This document shows, one piece after another, positions 27,597 to 36,450 of a stretch of DNA of 64,000 bases. Each line of letters begins with the position of its first letter. Within the stretch, counting starts at the first letter, position 1. The stretch comes from Alkalihalobacillus sp047302405. Its GTDB lineage: Bacteria > Bacillota > Bacilli > Bacillales > Bacillaceae_D. Below the pieces are notes generated by a model, which was given only the letters and a program-made list of their open reading frames with translations, was not told the DNA's origin and ran no database searches. Position numbers and translations under genes: made by a program. Location: contig NZ_CP154853.1 in the NCBI RefSeq assembly GCF_047302405.1, forward strand, positions 124,001 through 188,000, in the 5' to 3' direction.

Positions 27597-28550
27597 TTGT
27601 CTTATTACGCGATCATTGAAATCGGTTCTCATTCTATAAAATGTACGATATGCAAGTATCATAATTATGCGTTTATATTGGTAACAACGAAAAAAGTTCA
27701 AATTCATTTAGCGAAAAAATTAGTAAATACGTTTGAATTACAAAAAACGTCTATTAAGAAAGTGCTCTGGGCACTTTCTCAATTTAAAAAGGTTCAGGAA
27801 GCTTATCGGTGTAAAGGCACCTTTGTTTTTGCAACAGGTGTTGTCAGATTGGCCAAAAATAGAGAGGTTTTAAAAAGAAAAATAGACGAGCAATTTCATT
27901 ATAAAATTCATATTCTTTCAGGTAATTTAGAAGCATTTTTAGGGTATTTAGGAGTTCAAACTGGAAAAAACAAACTTGAACATGGCCTTATTTTAGATAC
28001 AGGTGGAGCGAGTTCGGAACTAACAATAGTGTCAAATCAAGAAGCTATCCACTTTAAGAGCTTTCCTTATGGTGCGATTACACTAAGTGATCGTTTCTTT
28101 CAGGAAGCTGATAAGTCAAGAGAATCTTGGCAGTGGTTTGTTCAGAGCTTTTCCCGACAATTACAAGTAGAAAGAAGAGAAATAAATCTAGTTGAATTTC
28201 CAACGTATTTAATCACTATTGGCGGCTCGCACCATTTTTTGAAAAGTATATTTAAACTAGACCGACAAGCTACCATTCCAGCAAATGATTTACAGCAAAA
28301 ATTACAAGAATATGTAGCTTACGATGAAGAACAACTTTCAGAACTCAAAGGATTACCTAAAAGAAGAGTTCCCTTTTTTAAAGGAGGAATATTACCTCTT
28401 TTATCAATCATTCAAGCTTATTCCATTTCTGAGGTTATTTTTCAGAGGACAAGTATAACAGAAGGCATTATTTTCGCTTTAAATCAAACTCATTTAGAGC
28501 ATATAAATAAAGACTTATTTGAAAATTCCACTCATTGGCAAGATGTTTAA
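27597..28550 (+). CDS. Ppx/GppA-family phosphatase
   Basis: The start is TTG at 27597 with a weak AAGG site. The 317-residue protein has the ASKHA phosphate loop IIEIGSHSIKC at the N-terminus, FVFATGVVRLAKN near residue 82, and GLILDTGGASSELT (second phosphate loop) near residue 140. It is close to the single-domain exopolyphosphatase length. Family members hydrolyse polyphosphate or pppGpp. It lies 43 bp after phnE in the same direction, which suggests a shared role in phosphorus supply. TTG use and the weak site suggest low expression. Confidence 0.82.
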   Translation: MSYYAIIEIGSHSIKCTICKYHNYAFILVTTKKVQIHLAKKLVNTFELQKTSIKKVLWALSQFKKVQEAYRCKGTFVFATGVVRLAKNREVLKRKIDEQFHYKIHILSGNLEAFLGYLGVQTGKNKLEHGLILDTGGASSELTIVSNQEAIHFKSFPYGAITLSDRFFQEADKSRESWQWFVQSFSRQLQVERREINLVEFPTYLITIGGSHHFLKSIFKLDRQATIPANDLQQKLQEYVAYDEEQLSELKGLPKRRVPFFKGGILPLLSIIQAYSISEVIFQRTSITEGIIFALNQTHLEHINKDLFENSTHWQDV

Positions 28551-28716
28551 ATCGAGAGTTTTAAGGCATGTTCTGTTTGGCATCTTAACTATATTTTTTA
28601 ATCCTTTATTAGGGGGTTTAGTCCGATTAGGAGCTGACCAGTTCATAATGAAGGATTTTTTCTTTCGGGGAACAAGGCGGTTCTCAAAAAAGTAGAATTG
28701 CTCATTATATTAGTGT

Positions 28717-28746
28717 TTGCTTATATAAGTAAATGATAATATAATG
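28717..28746 (+). promoter_or_regulatory. arsR promoter with overlapping dyad
   Basis: TTGCTT at 28717-28722 and TATAAT at 28740-28745 are 17 bp apart. The spacer holds an inverted repeat (TTATAT ... ATATAA) that is a probable ArsR operator. Confidence 0.7.
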
Positions 28747-28769
28747 AAACGTGAAAGGGGAGTGTATGC

Positions 28770-29114
28770 ATGAGTGAAAAAGATACACATTCTATTGATG
28801 ATGTGACAAATTGTTTAAAGTTAATGAGTGATCCAACACGATTATTAATCGTTAAGCTTGTGGAGAGACGTACTTATTGTGTTTGTCAATTGGTTGATAT
28901 GCTTGAAATGAGTCAACCGGCTATCAGCCAACATTTACGAAAGCTTAAGCAAGCTGGGCTTATAAATGAAGAACGTAGAGGGCAATGGCGTTTCTATTCT
29001 TTGAATAAATCATCCTTACATTTTCCTCTTATTAAAGATGTTATTGGTCGTATTCGTTCAGATAATGAGGAGCTAAAGCGAGCCCTTTCGAAAGAACGGC
29101 CAGTAGAATGTTAA
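28770..29114 (+). CDS. arsR: ArsR-family arsenite-responsive repressor
   Basis: The 114-residue winged-helix repressor has the metalloid-binding Cys pair in TYCVCQLVDML near residue 32, followed by the recognition helix MSQPAISQHLRKLKQAG. An additional Cys is at the C-terminus. Arsenite binding releases it from the operator. The start ATG follows AAGGGGAG. It heads an arsR-arsB-arsC operon with intergenic gaps of only 12-14 bp. Confidence 0.93.
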   Translation: MSEKDTHSIDDVTNCLKLMSDPTRLLIVKLVERRTYCVCQLVDMLEMSQPAISQHLRKLKQAGLINEERRGQWRFYSLNKSSLHFPLIKDVIGRIRSDNEELKRALSKERPVEC

Positions 29115-29128
29115 GGGAGGAATAAAGT

Positions 29129-30427
29129 TTGACTTCTGTTTTTTTAGCGTCCGCTATTTTTATCGTGACGCTTATCTTCGTAATATGGCAACCGAAGAAT
29201 TTAAATATTGGTTGGTCGGCTTGTGGAGGGGCGATTGTGGCTCTTTTACTTGGAGTGGTTAGCTTTTCAGATGTAGTTGACGTTACGGGCATTGTTTGGA
29301 ATGCGACGTTAACCTTTATTGCCGTCATTATTATTTCCTTGATTTTAGATGAGATTGGATTTTTTGAATGGTCAGCCTTACATATGGCAAGGGTAGCAAA
29401 AGGGAACGCCATTCTTATGTTTATTTATGTGTGTTTGTTAGGTTCAATCGTGGCCGCTTTTTTTGCTAATGACGGTGCAGCGTTAATTTTAACACCGATC
29501 GTATTGGCGATGGTCCGTTCCTTGAACTTTAATGAAAAAATGGTTTTCCCCTTTATTATCGCAAGTGGATTTATTGCGGATACGACTTCACTCCCGCTTG
29601 TTGTGAGTAATTTAGTAAATATCGTTTCGGCAGACTATTTTGGAATAGGTTTTGTCGAATATGCGACTCGAATGATTGTTCCTAACTTTTTTGCCCTTGT
29701 TTCAAGTATTCTTGTTCTTTTCCTTTATTTTAGAAAAAGCATTCCGAAACGATATGATTATGCACAATTAAAAGAACCTGTTCAGGCGATTAAAGACAAA
29801 AAGATGTTTCGACTTTCATGGCTCGTTTTAGGAGTTCTTCTCGTTGGTTATTTAGTGAGTGAATTTGTTCGAATTCCTGTCTCAATCGTTGCGGGAATCA
29901 TTGCTTTTGTCTTTTTAATGATTGCAAGAAAAAGTCCAGCTGTCAAAACAAGGACGGTTCTAAAAGGAGCACCATGGAATATCGTCTTTTTCTCGATTGG
30001 AATGTACGTTGTTGTCTATGGCTTACGAAACGTTGGTTTAACCGATCTGTTATCAGATGTGATTCAAATGGTAGCAGACCAAGGGCTGTTTGTGGCAACG
30101 GTGGGGATGGGTTTTATTGCGGCAATCCTTTCATCCGTGATGAATAATATGCCTACTGTGTTAATTAATGCGATGGCGATTGCGGGAACCGATACAACGG
30201 GGCTAACGAGAGAAGCGTTGATTTATGCCAATATCATTGGAGCAGATTTAGGACCGAAGATTACACCAATCGGCTCATTAGCTACATTATTATGGCTGCA
30301 TGTTTTATCGCAAAAAGGAGTAAAAATATCGTGGGGAACCTATTTTAAAACAGGAATTGTGATTACACTACCCGTCTTGTTTATGACTCTTCTCGGTTTA
30401 TATGTTTGGTTATTAGTGATTTATTAG
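29129..30427 (+). CDS. arsB: arsenite efflux pump ArsB
   Basis: The protein has 432 residues and about eleven to twelve hydrophobic helices. It opens with the ArsB-like WQPKNLNIGWSACGGA and has the transport motif FFANDGAALILTPIVLAM near residue 112 and NNMPTVLINAMAI near residue 335. It exports arsenite or antimonite using the proton motive force. The start is TTG with GGGAGGA upstream. Confidence 0.94.
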   Translation: MTSVFLASAIFIVTLIFVIWQPKNLNIGWSACGGAIVALLLGVVSFSDVVDVTGIVWNATLTFIAVIIISLILDEIGFFEWSALHMARVAKGNAILMFIYVCLLGSIVAAFFANDGAALILTPIVLAMVRSLNFNEKMVFPFIIASGFIADTTSLPLVVSNLVNIVSADYFGIGFVEYATRMIVPNFFALVSSILVLFLYFRKSIPKRYDYAQLKEPVQAIKDKKMFRLSWLVLGVLLVGYLVSEFVRIPVSIVAGIIAFVFLMIARKSPAVKTRTVLKGAPWNIVFFSIGMYVVVYGLRNVGLTDLLSDVIQMVADQGLFVATVGMGFIAAILSSVMNNMPTVLINAMAIAGTDTTGLTREALIYANIIGADLGPKITPIGSLATLLWLHVLSQKGVKISWGTYFKTGIVITLPVLFMTLLGLYVWLLVIY

Positions 30428-30439
30428 AAAAAAGGAGTA

Positions 30440-30865
30440 ATGATTATGTCTAAAAAAACGATTTATTTTCTTTGTACGGGAAACTCTTGCCGCAGCCAAA
30501 TGGCGGAAGGCTTTGCGAAACAATTTTTGGCGAGTGAGTGGAATGTATATAGTGCAGGAATTGAAGCACATGGTTTAAATCCAAATGCAATAAAAGCGAT
30601 GAAAGAAGTGGACATTGACATTTCTAATCAGACATCAGATATTATTGACCGAGAAATTTTAAATCATGCTGACTTTGTTGTAACATTATGTGGCGATGCA
30701 GCAGATAAATGTCCGATGACACCACCTCACATCAAACGCGCTCACTGGGGATTCGATGACCCAGCGAAAGCGGAAGGAACGGACGAGGAAAAATGGGCCT
30801 TTTTCCAACGTGTTCGTGACGAGATTGGTGCACGAATCCAACATTTTGCAGAAACAGGTAAATAA
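30440..30865 (+). CDS. arsC: thioredoxin-dependent arsenate reductase ArsC
   Basis: ATG 30446 (MSKKTIYFLC) is as likely as 30440, because AAAGGAG precedes both. The protein of about 139 residues has the low-molecular-weight phosphatase loop CTGNSCRSQMAEG and the redox Cys pair in VTLCGDAADKCPMTPP. This matches the B. subtilis/S. aureus thioredoxin-coupled ArsC, which turns arsenate into arsenite for export by ArsB. A strong terminator follows. Confidence 0.95.
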   Translation: MIMSKKTIYFLCTGNSCRSQMAEGFAKQFLASEWNVYSAGIEAHGLNPNAIKAMKEVDIDISNQTSDIIDREILNHADFVVTLCGDAADKCPMTPPHIKRAHWGFDDPAKAEGTDEEKWAFFQRVRDEIGARIQHFAETGK

Positions 30866-30906
30866 AAATGGAATAGCCTAGCGATGTTAAATAAGCGACG
30901 AAAAAA

Positions 30907-30955
30907 GTGTGCTCATCTCTGCCAATTTGGCAGGGATGAGTGTGCTTTTTTATTT
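30907..30955 (+). terminator. terminator after arsC
   Basis: GTGTGCTCATC...TGCCAA and TTGGCA...GATGAGTGTGC form a long stem, followed by six T and TATTTT. Confidence 0.9.
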
Positions 30956-30978
30956 TGGCTGAGTGTGTGTAAAAGGTG

Positions 30979-31080
30979 GAATAGGTAATGAAAATTTGAG
31001 ATATGGGGGAATAGGGTGCGAATAGTAGTGAATAGGTAATGAAAATCTGAGCTGAGGAGGATTACGGTGCGAATTCTGCT
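30979..31080 (+). repeat. two tandem 51-bp intergenic repeat units
   Basis: Units begin GAATAGGTAATGAAAAT at 30979 and 31030 and contain ...GGGTGCGAAT near the end. They are related to the single unit at 14832. The rest of the 478-bp gap between arsC and the reductase gene shows no coding frame. Confidence 0.75.
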
Positions 31081-31343
31081 CTAGCTTGTTGAAGCATTAG
31101 GTATCATTTTGGATACTATAATACTTTATTGTGCCTACTTTCCATATTCTTTTTTTCGTTTATTCTATAGAGAGAGATAAATTTATCATAAAAGGAGTGA
31201 AAGAGAAACAAGCCTCAATGTCGTTATCTTCATTTACTTATTGATTTTGAATAATTGGAAATGCTATCAAGTGAAAAGGTTCGTGGGATAGGTAATTTTG
31301 AGTGAAAAATATAATGAGACAACAAATTAGGAGGAAAAATAAA

Positions 31344-31895
31344 ATGGCAAACGAAAAATTAAACATTGGAATTATCTTAGGAAGTACACGAGAAGGAAGA
31401 GTAAGTCCACAAGTTGGAGCATGGGTGAAAGAAATTGCCGATAAACGCGGAGATGCTAACTATGAAGTGGTGGATATTGCCGATTTCCAATTACCGTTTT
31501 TAGGAACAACAGATGGAAAAGAACCAGGAATTGCCTCTTGGAATGAAAAGCTTGCTGAATTAGATGGTTTTGTTTTTATTGTCCAAGAATACAATCATAG
31601 CATTACAGGAGCGTTAAAAAATGCCCTTGATTTTGCTCGAGAAGCTTGGAACAACAAAGCGGCAGGTATTGTCAGTTACGGTTCAACTGGTGGAGCTCGT
31701 GCAGCGGAACATTTACGTGGAATTATGGGCGAACTCATGATTGCTGATGTTCGTGTTCATCCGACGCTCTCTTTGTTTACTGATTTTGAAAACTATACGA
31801 CGTTTAAACCAGCAGACTTACACCTTGATAATGTGAATGCTATGCTTGATCAGACAATTGCTTGGAGTGGAGCTTTAAAAACGTTAAGAAAATAA
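31344..31895 (+). CDS. NADPH-dependent FMN reductase
   Basis: ATG 31344 lies nine bases after AGGAGG; an upstream in-frame GTG at 31302 lacks a site. The 183-residue flavodoxin-like enzyme has the phosphate loop GSTREGRVSPQVGAWV, VQEYNHSITGALKNALDF near residue 85, and VSYGSTGGARAAEHLR near residue 110. These motifs are typical of the azoreductase/chromate reductase (YhdA/ChrR) group. It reduces FMN, quinones or azo compounds. Confidence 0.9.
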   Translation: MANEKLNIGIILGSTREGRVSPQVGAWVKEIADKRGDANYEVVDIADFQLPFLGTTDGKEPGIASWNEKLAELDGFVFIVQEYNHSITGALKNALDFAREAWNNKAAGIVSYGSTGGARAAEHLRGIMGELMIADVRVHPTLSLFTDFENYTTFKPADLHLDNVNAMLDQTIAWSGALKTLRK

Positions 31896-31917
31896 CTAAA
31901 ATGATATGTTGAATGAG

Positions 31918-31962
31918 GCTGTCCAAAAAAGAGCGTGAAAGCTTTTCAGGACAGCTTTTTTG
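31918..31962 (+). terminator. terminator after the FMN reductase
   Basis: GCTGTCC pairs with GGACAGC across an AT-rich loop with internal GAAAGC/GCTTTTC pairing, followed by six T. Confidence 0.8.
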
Positions 31963-32011
31963 TGTCAATGATTATGAATTCCATTACAACTACTCCAAAC
32001 ACTACCAACAA

Positions 32012-32057
32012 CAAAAAGGACTACCCAAAGGTGAAAAAACCTTTTGAGGCAGTCCTA
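32012..32057 (-). terminator. terminator of the iron-siderophore permease operon
   Basis: Read on the minus strand, AGGACTGCCTC pairs with GGGTAGTCCT around AAAAGG/CCTTT, followed by TTTTT. It faces the terminator at 31918-31962, so the two genes converge here. Confidence 0.75.
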
Positions 32058-32067
32058 TCCGACTAAT

Positions 32068-33087
32068 TCACGGCGTTTTGATTAATAAATAGATAAAATA
32101 AGGAACTCCTAAAACAGAAACGACTAATCCAACAGGAACTTCGGCAGGCGACATAATCACTCGTCCAAGTGTATCTGCGGCTATTAATAGAAGAGCCCCT
32201 AATAACGCTGATATAGGAATAAATAATTGATGCCTTGAGCCAATTAATCTTTTCGCTAAATGAGGGGCAATCAATCCTAAAAAGGCAATTCCTCCCCCTA
32301 CTGAAACACATGATCCAGCTAAGGTAACAGCTAGCATTAAGAGAATAAATCGCTCTCTTTCTATATTGACACCAAGACCAATTGCCGTGGAATCTCCTAA
32401 ATAAATGAGATCAAGAATTCGAGCTTTTGTATAGACAATGGGAATTAAGATGACAATCCAAGGTAATAAAGACCAAACAAATGTCCAGTTTGTACCCCAA
32501 ATTGAGCCTGAAAGCCAAGTGAGTGCTTTGGTAAAGTCATTGGGCTCCATCATTAACTGAAACACAATCACCCCAGCGTTAAAAGCGGCGTTAATCCCAA
32601 TTCCGACGAGAATTAATCTTGTTGCTGTCACCCCGTTTTTCCAAGCTAACCAATAAATGAGCAAGGCTGCTGTAAAAGCTCCTATTAAAGCTGTAAACGG
32701 CAATGAATAAATGGATAGAGCCCCACTTAAAAAGGAGCTTCCTTGGAAAAAATACATATACAGCACAACGGAAAATCCAGCACCAGCATTGATCCCAATG
32801 ATTCCGGGATCGGCTAAAGGGTTACGTGAAATTCCTTGTAATATGGCTCCCGCTGTTGCAATTCCAGCTCCAACTAATAATGCCAATACCATTCGTGGCA
32901 AGCGGAACTCAACTAAAATGACCCAATTTCTATGCTCGCCATTTCCTAACAATGTTTGGAGAACTTCATAAGGACTTAATTTGGTTAAGCCAGTATTTAA
33001 GCTAATAATAAAGATGATACAGATTGCTAATATAAGTAAAAAGGCAAGTTTAATCGCCTTTTTTCGTTGTTGTTGCATGAGCTCCAT
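32068..33087 (-). CDS. iron-siderophore ABC transporter permease, FecCD family (second subunit)
   Basis: The 339-residue membrane protein has about nine to ten helices and FecCD motifs: ELRLPRxxxA-like EFRLPRMVLALLVGAGIATAG near residue 52, RNPLADPGIIG, and GFLGLIAPH near the C-terminus, with the closing PAEVPVGLVVSVLGVPYFIYLL. It imports ferric siderophore with the partner upstream. The start overlaps the preceding stop by one base, with GGGAGGGG upstream. No ATPase gene is present in the locus. Confidence 0.92.
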   Translation of the reverse strand: MELMQQQRKKAIKLAFLLILAICIIFIISLNTGLTKLSPYEVLQTLLGNGEHRNWVILVEFRLPRMVLALLVGAGIATAGAILQGISRNPLADPGIIGINAGAGFSVVLYMYFFQGSSFLSGALSIYSLPFTALIGAFTAALLIYWLAWKNGVTATRLILVGIGINAAFNAGVIVFQLMMEPNDFTKALTWLSGSIWGTNWTFVWSLLPWIVILIPIVYTKARILDLIYLGDSTAIGLGVNIERERFILLMLAVTLAGSCVSVGGGIAFLGLIAPHLAKRLIGSRHQLFIPISALLGALLLIAADTLGRVIMSPAEVPVGLVVSVLGVPYFIYLLIKTP

Positions 33088-34115
33088 TATAAACCCCTCC
33101 CTTCATTCCGAGCTAAATAGAGGAAGAAAGGGACACCAATAATCGCTGTAACGGCACCGACAGGAATTTCAAATGGAGGATTAATCGTACGGCCCACAAT
33201 ATCAGCTAATACTAATAAGAGACCACCTAAAATCGCGGAACAAGGAATAATCCAACGATAATCTAATCCGACTAAAAATCTAGTAATATGAGGGATGATT
33301 AATCCGACAAACCCGATAACACCAGAAACAGAGACCGCAGCCCCAGTCAATAATAGAACAGTGATTGTCCCTAATACTTTGACCGTTTTTGTTCGTTGCC
33401 CTAACCCTTTGGCCATATCTTCTCCTAAACTTAAAACCGTCAAAGAACGAGAAAGAAAAAGGGAAAGCAGTATTCCAATCACGACAGGAGGTATTAAATA
33501 ATAAAGACTATGGCTTTGAATACCAGCGACTCCACCGGCATGCCAAAAACTAATATCTTTTGCAATATTGTATCTCAGGCCAATCACCGTTGAAATCGAG
33601 CTAAGTAAAGAGGTGATCGCCGTTCCCGCTAAGGCTAATTTAACTGGTGACATCCCCCCTTTTGATAATGAGGCAATGCCGAAAACAAAACCGGCTCCGA
33701 GTCCAGCTCCGGTAAACGAAGCAATCAGTAAATTAAAATAGGATATATTTGGCCAAATGACAAACGCTATCGCAAGGAAAAAACCTGCACCTGCGCTGAC
33801 ACCCATAATGGATGGGGAGGCAAGAGGGTTTCTAGTCATCGCTTGCATAATCGCCCCTGATACCGCTAAAGCAGCTCCTATAAACGCTGCTGCAATGGCA
33901 CGTGGTAAACGGAGCTCACGAATAATAATATGGGAAGATTCATTTGGATTAAAAGAAAAAACCCCTTCCCAAACGGTCTTTAATTGAATGTCTGCTGCAC
34001 CGAAGGCCGTAGAGGCTGCAATCGATAACAGTAATAGAATAAAACCACTAGAGAGAATAAACGTCGCAGTAGTTGGTTTTGATTTTAGTTTTGGTTGATT
34101 TTTTTGATTGTTCAT
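33087..34115 (-). CDS. iron-siderophore ABC transporter permease, FecCD family (first subunit)
   Basis: The frame is open from 34268, but the upstream 51 codons run through two Fur-like boxes and do not look like protein. MNNQKNQ at 34115 is preferred, giving 342 residues, although the ribosome site is weak. FecCD motifs are ELRLPRAIAAAFIGAALAVSG, RNPLASPSIMG, GFVGLIIPH, and the end FEIPVGAVTAIIGVPFFLYL. It pairs with the downstream permease and shares the control region with the divergent binding protein. Confidence 0.88.
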   Translation of the reverse strand: MNNQKNQPKLKSKPTTATFILSSGFILLLLSIAASTAFGAADIQLKTVWEGVFSFNPNESSHIIIRELRLPRAIAAAFIGAALAVSGAIMQAMTRNPLASPSIMGVSAGAGFFLAIAFVIWPNISYFNLLIASFTGAGLGAGFVFGIASLSKGGMSPVKLALAGTAITSLLSSISTVIGLRYNIAKDISFWHAGGVAGIQSHSLYYLIPPVVIGILLSLFLSRSLTVLSLGEDMAKGLGQRTKTVKVLGTITVLLLTGAAVSVSGVIGFVGLIIPHITRFLVGLDYRWIIPCSAILGGLLLVLADIVGRTINPPFEIPVGAVTAIIGVPFFLYLARNEGRGL

Positions 34116-34161
34116 AATGAAAACATAGGCATAAAACCATCTTCTTTCTTTATCGTGAAAC

Positions 34162-34176
34162 TGATAATCATTTTCA
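34162..34176. promoter_or_regulatory. Fur box 1
   Basis: TGATAATCATTTTCA matches the 7-1-7 consensus TGATAATnATTATCA at 12 of 14 positions. It lies between the divergent permease and binding-protein genes. Confidence 0.75.
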
Positions 34177-34248
34177 TTATAGGAGAGTGGAAGTAAAATC
34201 TCAATCATCAATTTCGAAAATAAATAATAAAAATATTGTAAGTGAGAA

Positions 34249-34263
34249 TGAAAATTGTTATCA
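34249..34263. promoter_or_regulatory. Fur box 2
   Basis: TGAAAATTGTTATCA matches the 7-1-7 Fur consensus at 12 of 14 positions. It lies 38 bp before the binding-protein start. Confidence 0.7.
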
Positions 34264-34300
34264 TTCATATGATGTAAGTGAAAATTAGGAGGAAAGAAAG

Positions 34301-35284
34301 ATGTTGAAATTAAAAGCGTTTTATAAATTGATCTCTGTCGGTCTATTAGCTGTTGCTTTAGTCGCTTGCGGAAATGATGGAGAGTCGGAAAGTTCTACTG
34401 ATGAATCGTTATCAGATGGATCAAATACAAGTGAACAAACAGAAGAACGAGTGTTAACAGATACTTTAGGGAATGAAGTGACAATTCCAGCTAACACTGA
34501 AAGAATTATTGCAAGCTATTTAGAAGATAGTTTGGTCGCATTAGATGTTGAGCCTGTAGCTCAATGGTCTGTCCATGATGGAGCAAGCATTCAAGATTAT
34601 CTTCAAGGAGATTTAGATGGGGTGCCATTAGTGCCGCATGATTTACCATTTGAGGCTGTAAGCAGTTTTGAACCCGATCTAATTATTGTTAATTCGCCTT
34701 CTTTGGTGGAAGGTGGTAAGTATGAACAGTACTCAAAAATTGCTCCAACATATGTTATTGGAGAAGAGGAAAACAGTGATTGGCGCATCAATTTAACAAC
34801 GATTGCTGAAATCTTAAATAAAGAAGAAGAAGCACAACAAGTACTATCTGAATACGATGCAAAAGCAGAGGAAGCTAAAAATAAGATACAAGAAGAGATT
34901 AGTGACGAATCAGCCGCAGCGATCTGGCTCGTCAATGATAGTTTCTTTATTGTAAATAAAAATTTATCAAGTGGTTCGGTTATGTATGGTGACTTAGGAT
35001 TGGGTGTTCCTTCTGTAGTTGAAGAGATTTCAGCAAGTGATTCAGCGAACTGGAGCTCGATTTCATTAGAGAAATTGGTAGAATTAGATGCTGATCATCT
35101 TTTCCTTATTAACAGCGATACAGGCATAGAAGATTCTGCAATTAATGAGTCGTTATGGCAAAACATCCCTGCGGTTCAAAAAGGACAAGTTTATGAATTT
35201 GGAGCAGATACGTCTTGGCTTTACCAAGGGGCTATCGCCAATGGCCAAATTATTGATGATATTTTAAATAGTTTAGTCGACTAG
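34301..35284 (+). CDS. iron-siderophore-binding lipoprotein
   Basis: The 327-residue periplasmic-binding protein is of the FepB/FhuD/FeuA class. The signal peptide ends with lipobox LVACGND (Cys near residue 23), followed by an acidic Ser-rich linker and then TDTLGNEVTIPANTERIIAS, the usual TonB-dependent-binding domain opening. EPDLIIVNSP and the C-terminal VQKGQVYEFG are also typical. It captures a ferric siderophore for the divergent permeases. The ribosome site is AGGAGGAAAG. Confidence 0.92.
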   Translation: MLKLKAFYKLISVGLLAVALVACGNDGESESSTDESLSDGSNTSEQTEERVLTDTLGNEVTIPANTERIIASYLEDSLVALDVEPVAQWSVHDGASIQDYLQGDLDGVPLVPHDLPFEAVSSFEPDLIIVNSPSLVEGGKYEQYSKIAPTYVIGEEENSDWRINLTTIAEILNKEEEAQQVLSEYDAKAEEAKNKIQEEISDESAAAIWLVNDSFFIVNKNLSSGSVMYGDLGLGVPSVVEEISASDSANWSSISLEKLVELDADHLFLINSDTGIEDSAINESLWQNIPAVQKGQVYEFGADTSWLYQGAIANGQIIDDILNSLVD

Positions 35285-35323
35285 TGCACACCTAGTTTAG
35301 TTATCGAAATACAACATGAAATA

Positions 35324-35370
35324 GGACTGTCTTGTGAGGTAGATTGACCTTTATAAGACAGTCCTTTTCT
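35324..35370 (+). terminator. terminator after the siderophore-binding protein gene
   Basis: GGACTGTCTT pairs with AAGACAGTCC around a loop and is followed by TTTTCTTT. Confidence 0.85.
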
Positions 35371-35425
35371 TTCCCTAATTATGGTATTATAAAGAGATAA
35401 AAAGTAAGTTTAGGGATGATTGATT

Positions 35426-36352
35426 ATGCAAAAGAGAGCGACTTTAAAGGATATTGCGAAAGAGGCTGGAGTATCTGTTGCAACAGTTTCATACGTGCTT
35501 AATTATTCTGAGAAGCAAAAAATTAGTCATGAAACGAGATTGAAGGTTTTTAATATAGCCAAAAAGCTTCATTATGTACCGAATATGGAAGCCAAATCTT
35601 TAGTAAATCAAAAAAGTAAATTAATAGGAATCATTTATGATGCGAAGTTGGTGGAACAACCAAGTGAAGCTCTAGAATTTTTTCAACTAACCGAGCAGAT
35701 CAAAGAACAATTGGCCACACTTCATCTAGATACCATTCTTATCCCCGTCCATCAAGTATTAAGTGAAGAGGATAAACCTTTTCAGCAAAGAGCGATGGAC
35801 GCCGTGATCGTAGTTGGGATTAAAGAAGAAATGTTAAAGTCTGTTACAACGAACTTTATCATCCCTGTTCTTTTTGTTGACTGTGATCCTAATGATCCTA
35901 TATTTCATACCGTTCTTACGGATTATGAGAAGCTGTTTACAGAGTATGTAAACGAACATGAACGGAAAAAGTATGCAGTTGTTTTAAATGAGTTTGCAAG
36001 AAAAGATTTAATAGATTTGACTGCGAAATATTTCTCTAAATCAAATGTTCTTTTCTCAAATCAGCTGCAGGAACTAGAAGATAAGCTTAGCGACGGTGTA
36101 ATTACAGATGTCCTCGCGATGAGTGAAATGATTGGTTTACAACTAGAACGTATTCAAAGTCAATCGTTCGCATTAACGACGGTTATTTCTAATCCGGAAT
36201 CCAAATTACTTTTAGCCACTACGAAAAAGGTTGTCATCAGTCACGAACAAAAGGCAGAGGCTGTTTCCACTTTAGTTCAGTCCTTGATCAATTGGGAGCA
36301 TCATGATGAAATTCCACGCTATCAGTTTATTGTTCCTATGGTGGACCTTTAG
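35426..36352 (+). CDS. LacI-family transcriptional regulator
   Basis: The ATG at 35426 is preferred to an in-frame TTG at 35420. The 308-residue protein has a LacI helix-turn-helix ATLKDIAKEAGVSVATVSYVLN at residues 4-25, the hinge helix YVPNMEAKSLVNQKSKLIGII near residue 56, and a periplasmic-binding-like effector domain. The effector domain is poorly conserved after residue 200, so the ligand cannot be guessed from sequence. The paired palindromes between it and the amylase gene point to maltodextrin control. Confidence 0.88.
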   Translation: MQKRATLKDIAKEAGVSVATVSYVLNYSEKQKISHETRLKVFNIAKKLHYVPNMEAKSLVNQKSKLIGIIYDAKLVEQPSEALEFFQLTEQIKEQLATLHLDTILIPVHQVLSEEDKPFQQRAMDAVIVVGIKEEMLKSVTTNFIIPVLFVDCDPNDPIFHTVLTDYEKLFTEYVNEHERKKYAVVLNEFARKDLIDLTAKYFSKSNVLFSNQLQELEDKLSDGVITDVLAMSEMIGLQLERIQSQSFALTTVISNPESKLLLATTKKVVISHEQKAEAVSTLVQSLINWEHHDEIPRYQFIVPMVDL

Positions 36353-36357
36353 TTTTA

Positions 36358-36385
36358 TTGACAGCTTATTAAAGTATGGTAAAAT
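36358..36385 (+). promoter_or_regulatory. sigma-A promoter of the cyclomaltodextrinase gene
   Basis: TTGACA at 36358-36363 and TAAAAT at 36380-36385 are 16 bp apart. The start point would fall just in front of, or within, the first palindrome. Confidence 0.8.
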
Positions 36386-36393
36386 CAAGTTAA

Positions 36394-36407
36394 CTTAAGC
36401 GTTTAAG
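36394..36407. promoter_or_regulatory. LacI-type operator 1
   Basis: CTTAAGCGTTTAAG is a near-perfect palindrome with a central CG, as expected for LacI-family sites. It lies about 9 bp after the -10 box. Confidence 0.7.
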
Positions 36408-36450
36408 CAGTGGAATGACATTGCTTTTTCGCTTTTCTTTTAGAGGATTA

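Noticed and set aside
34116..34268. N-terminal extension of the first iron permease to 34268
   Set aside because: The extension would run through both the Fur boxes and the divergent promoter region and has no family similarity.
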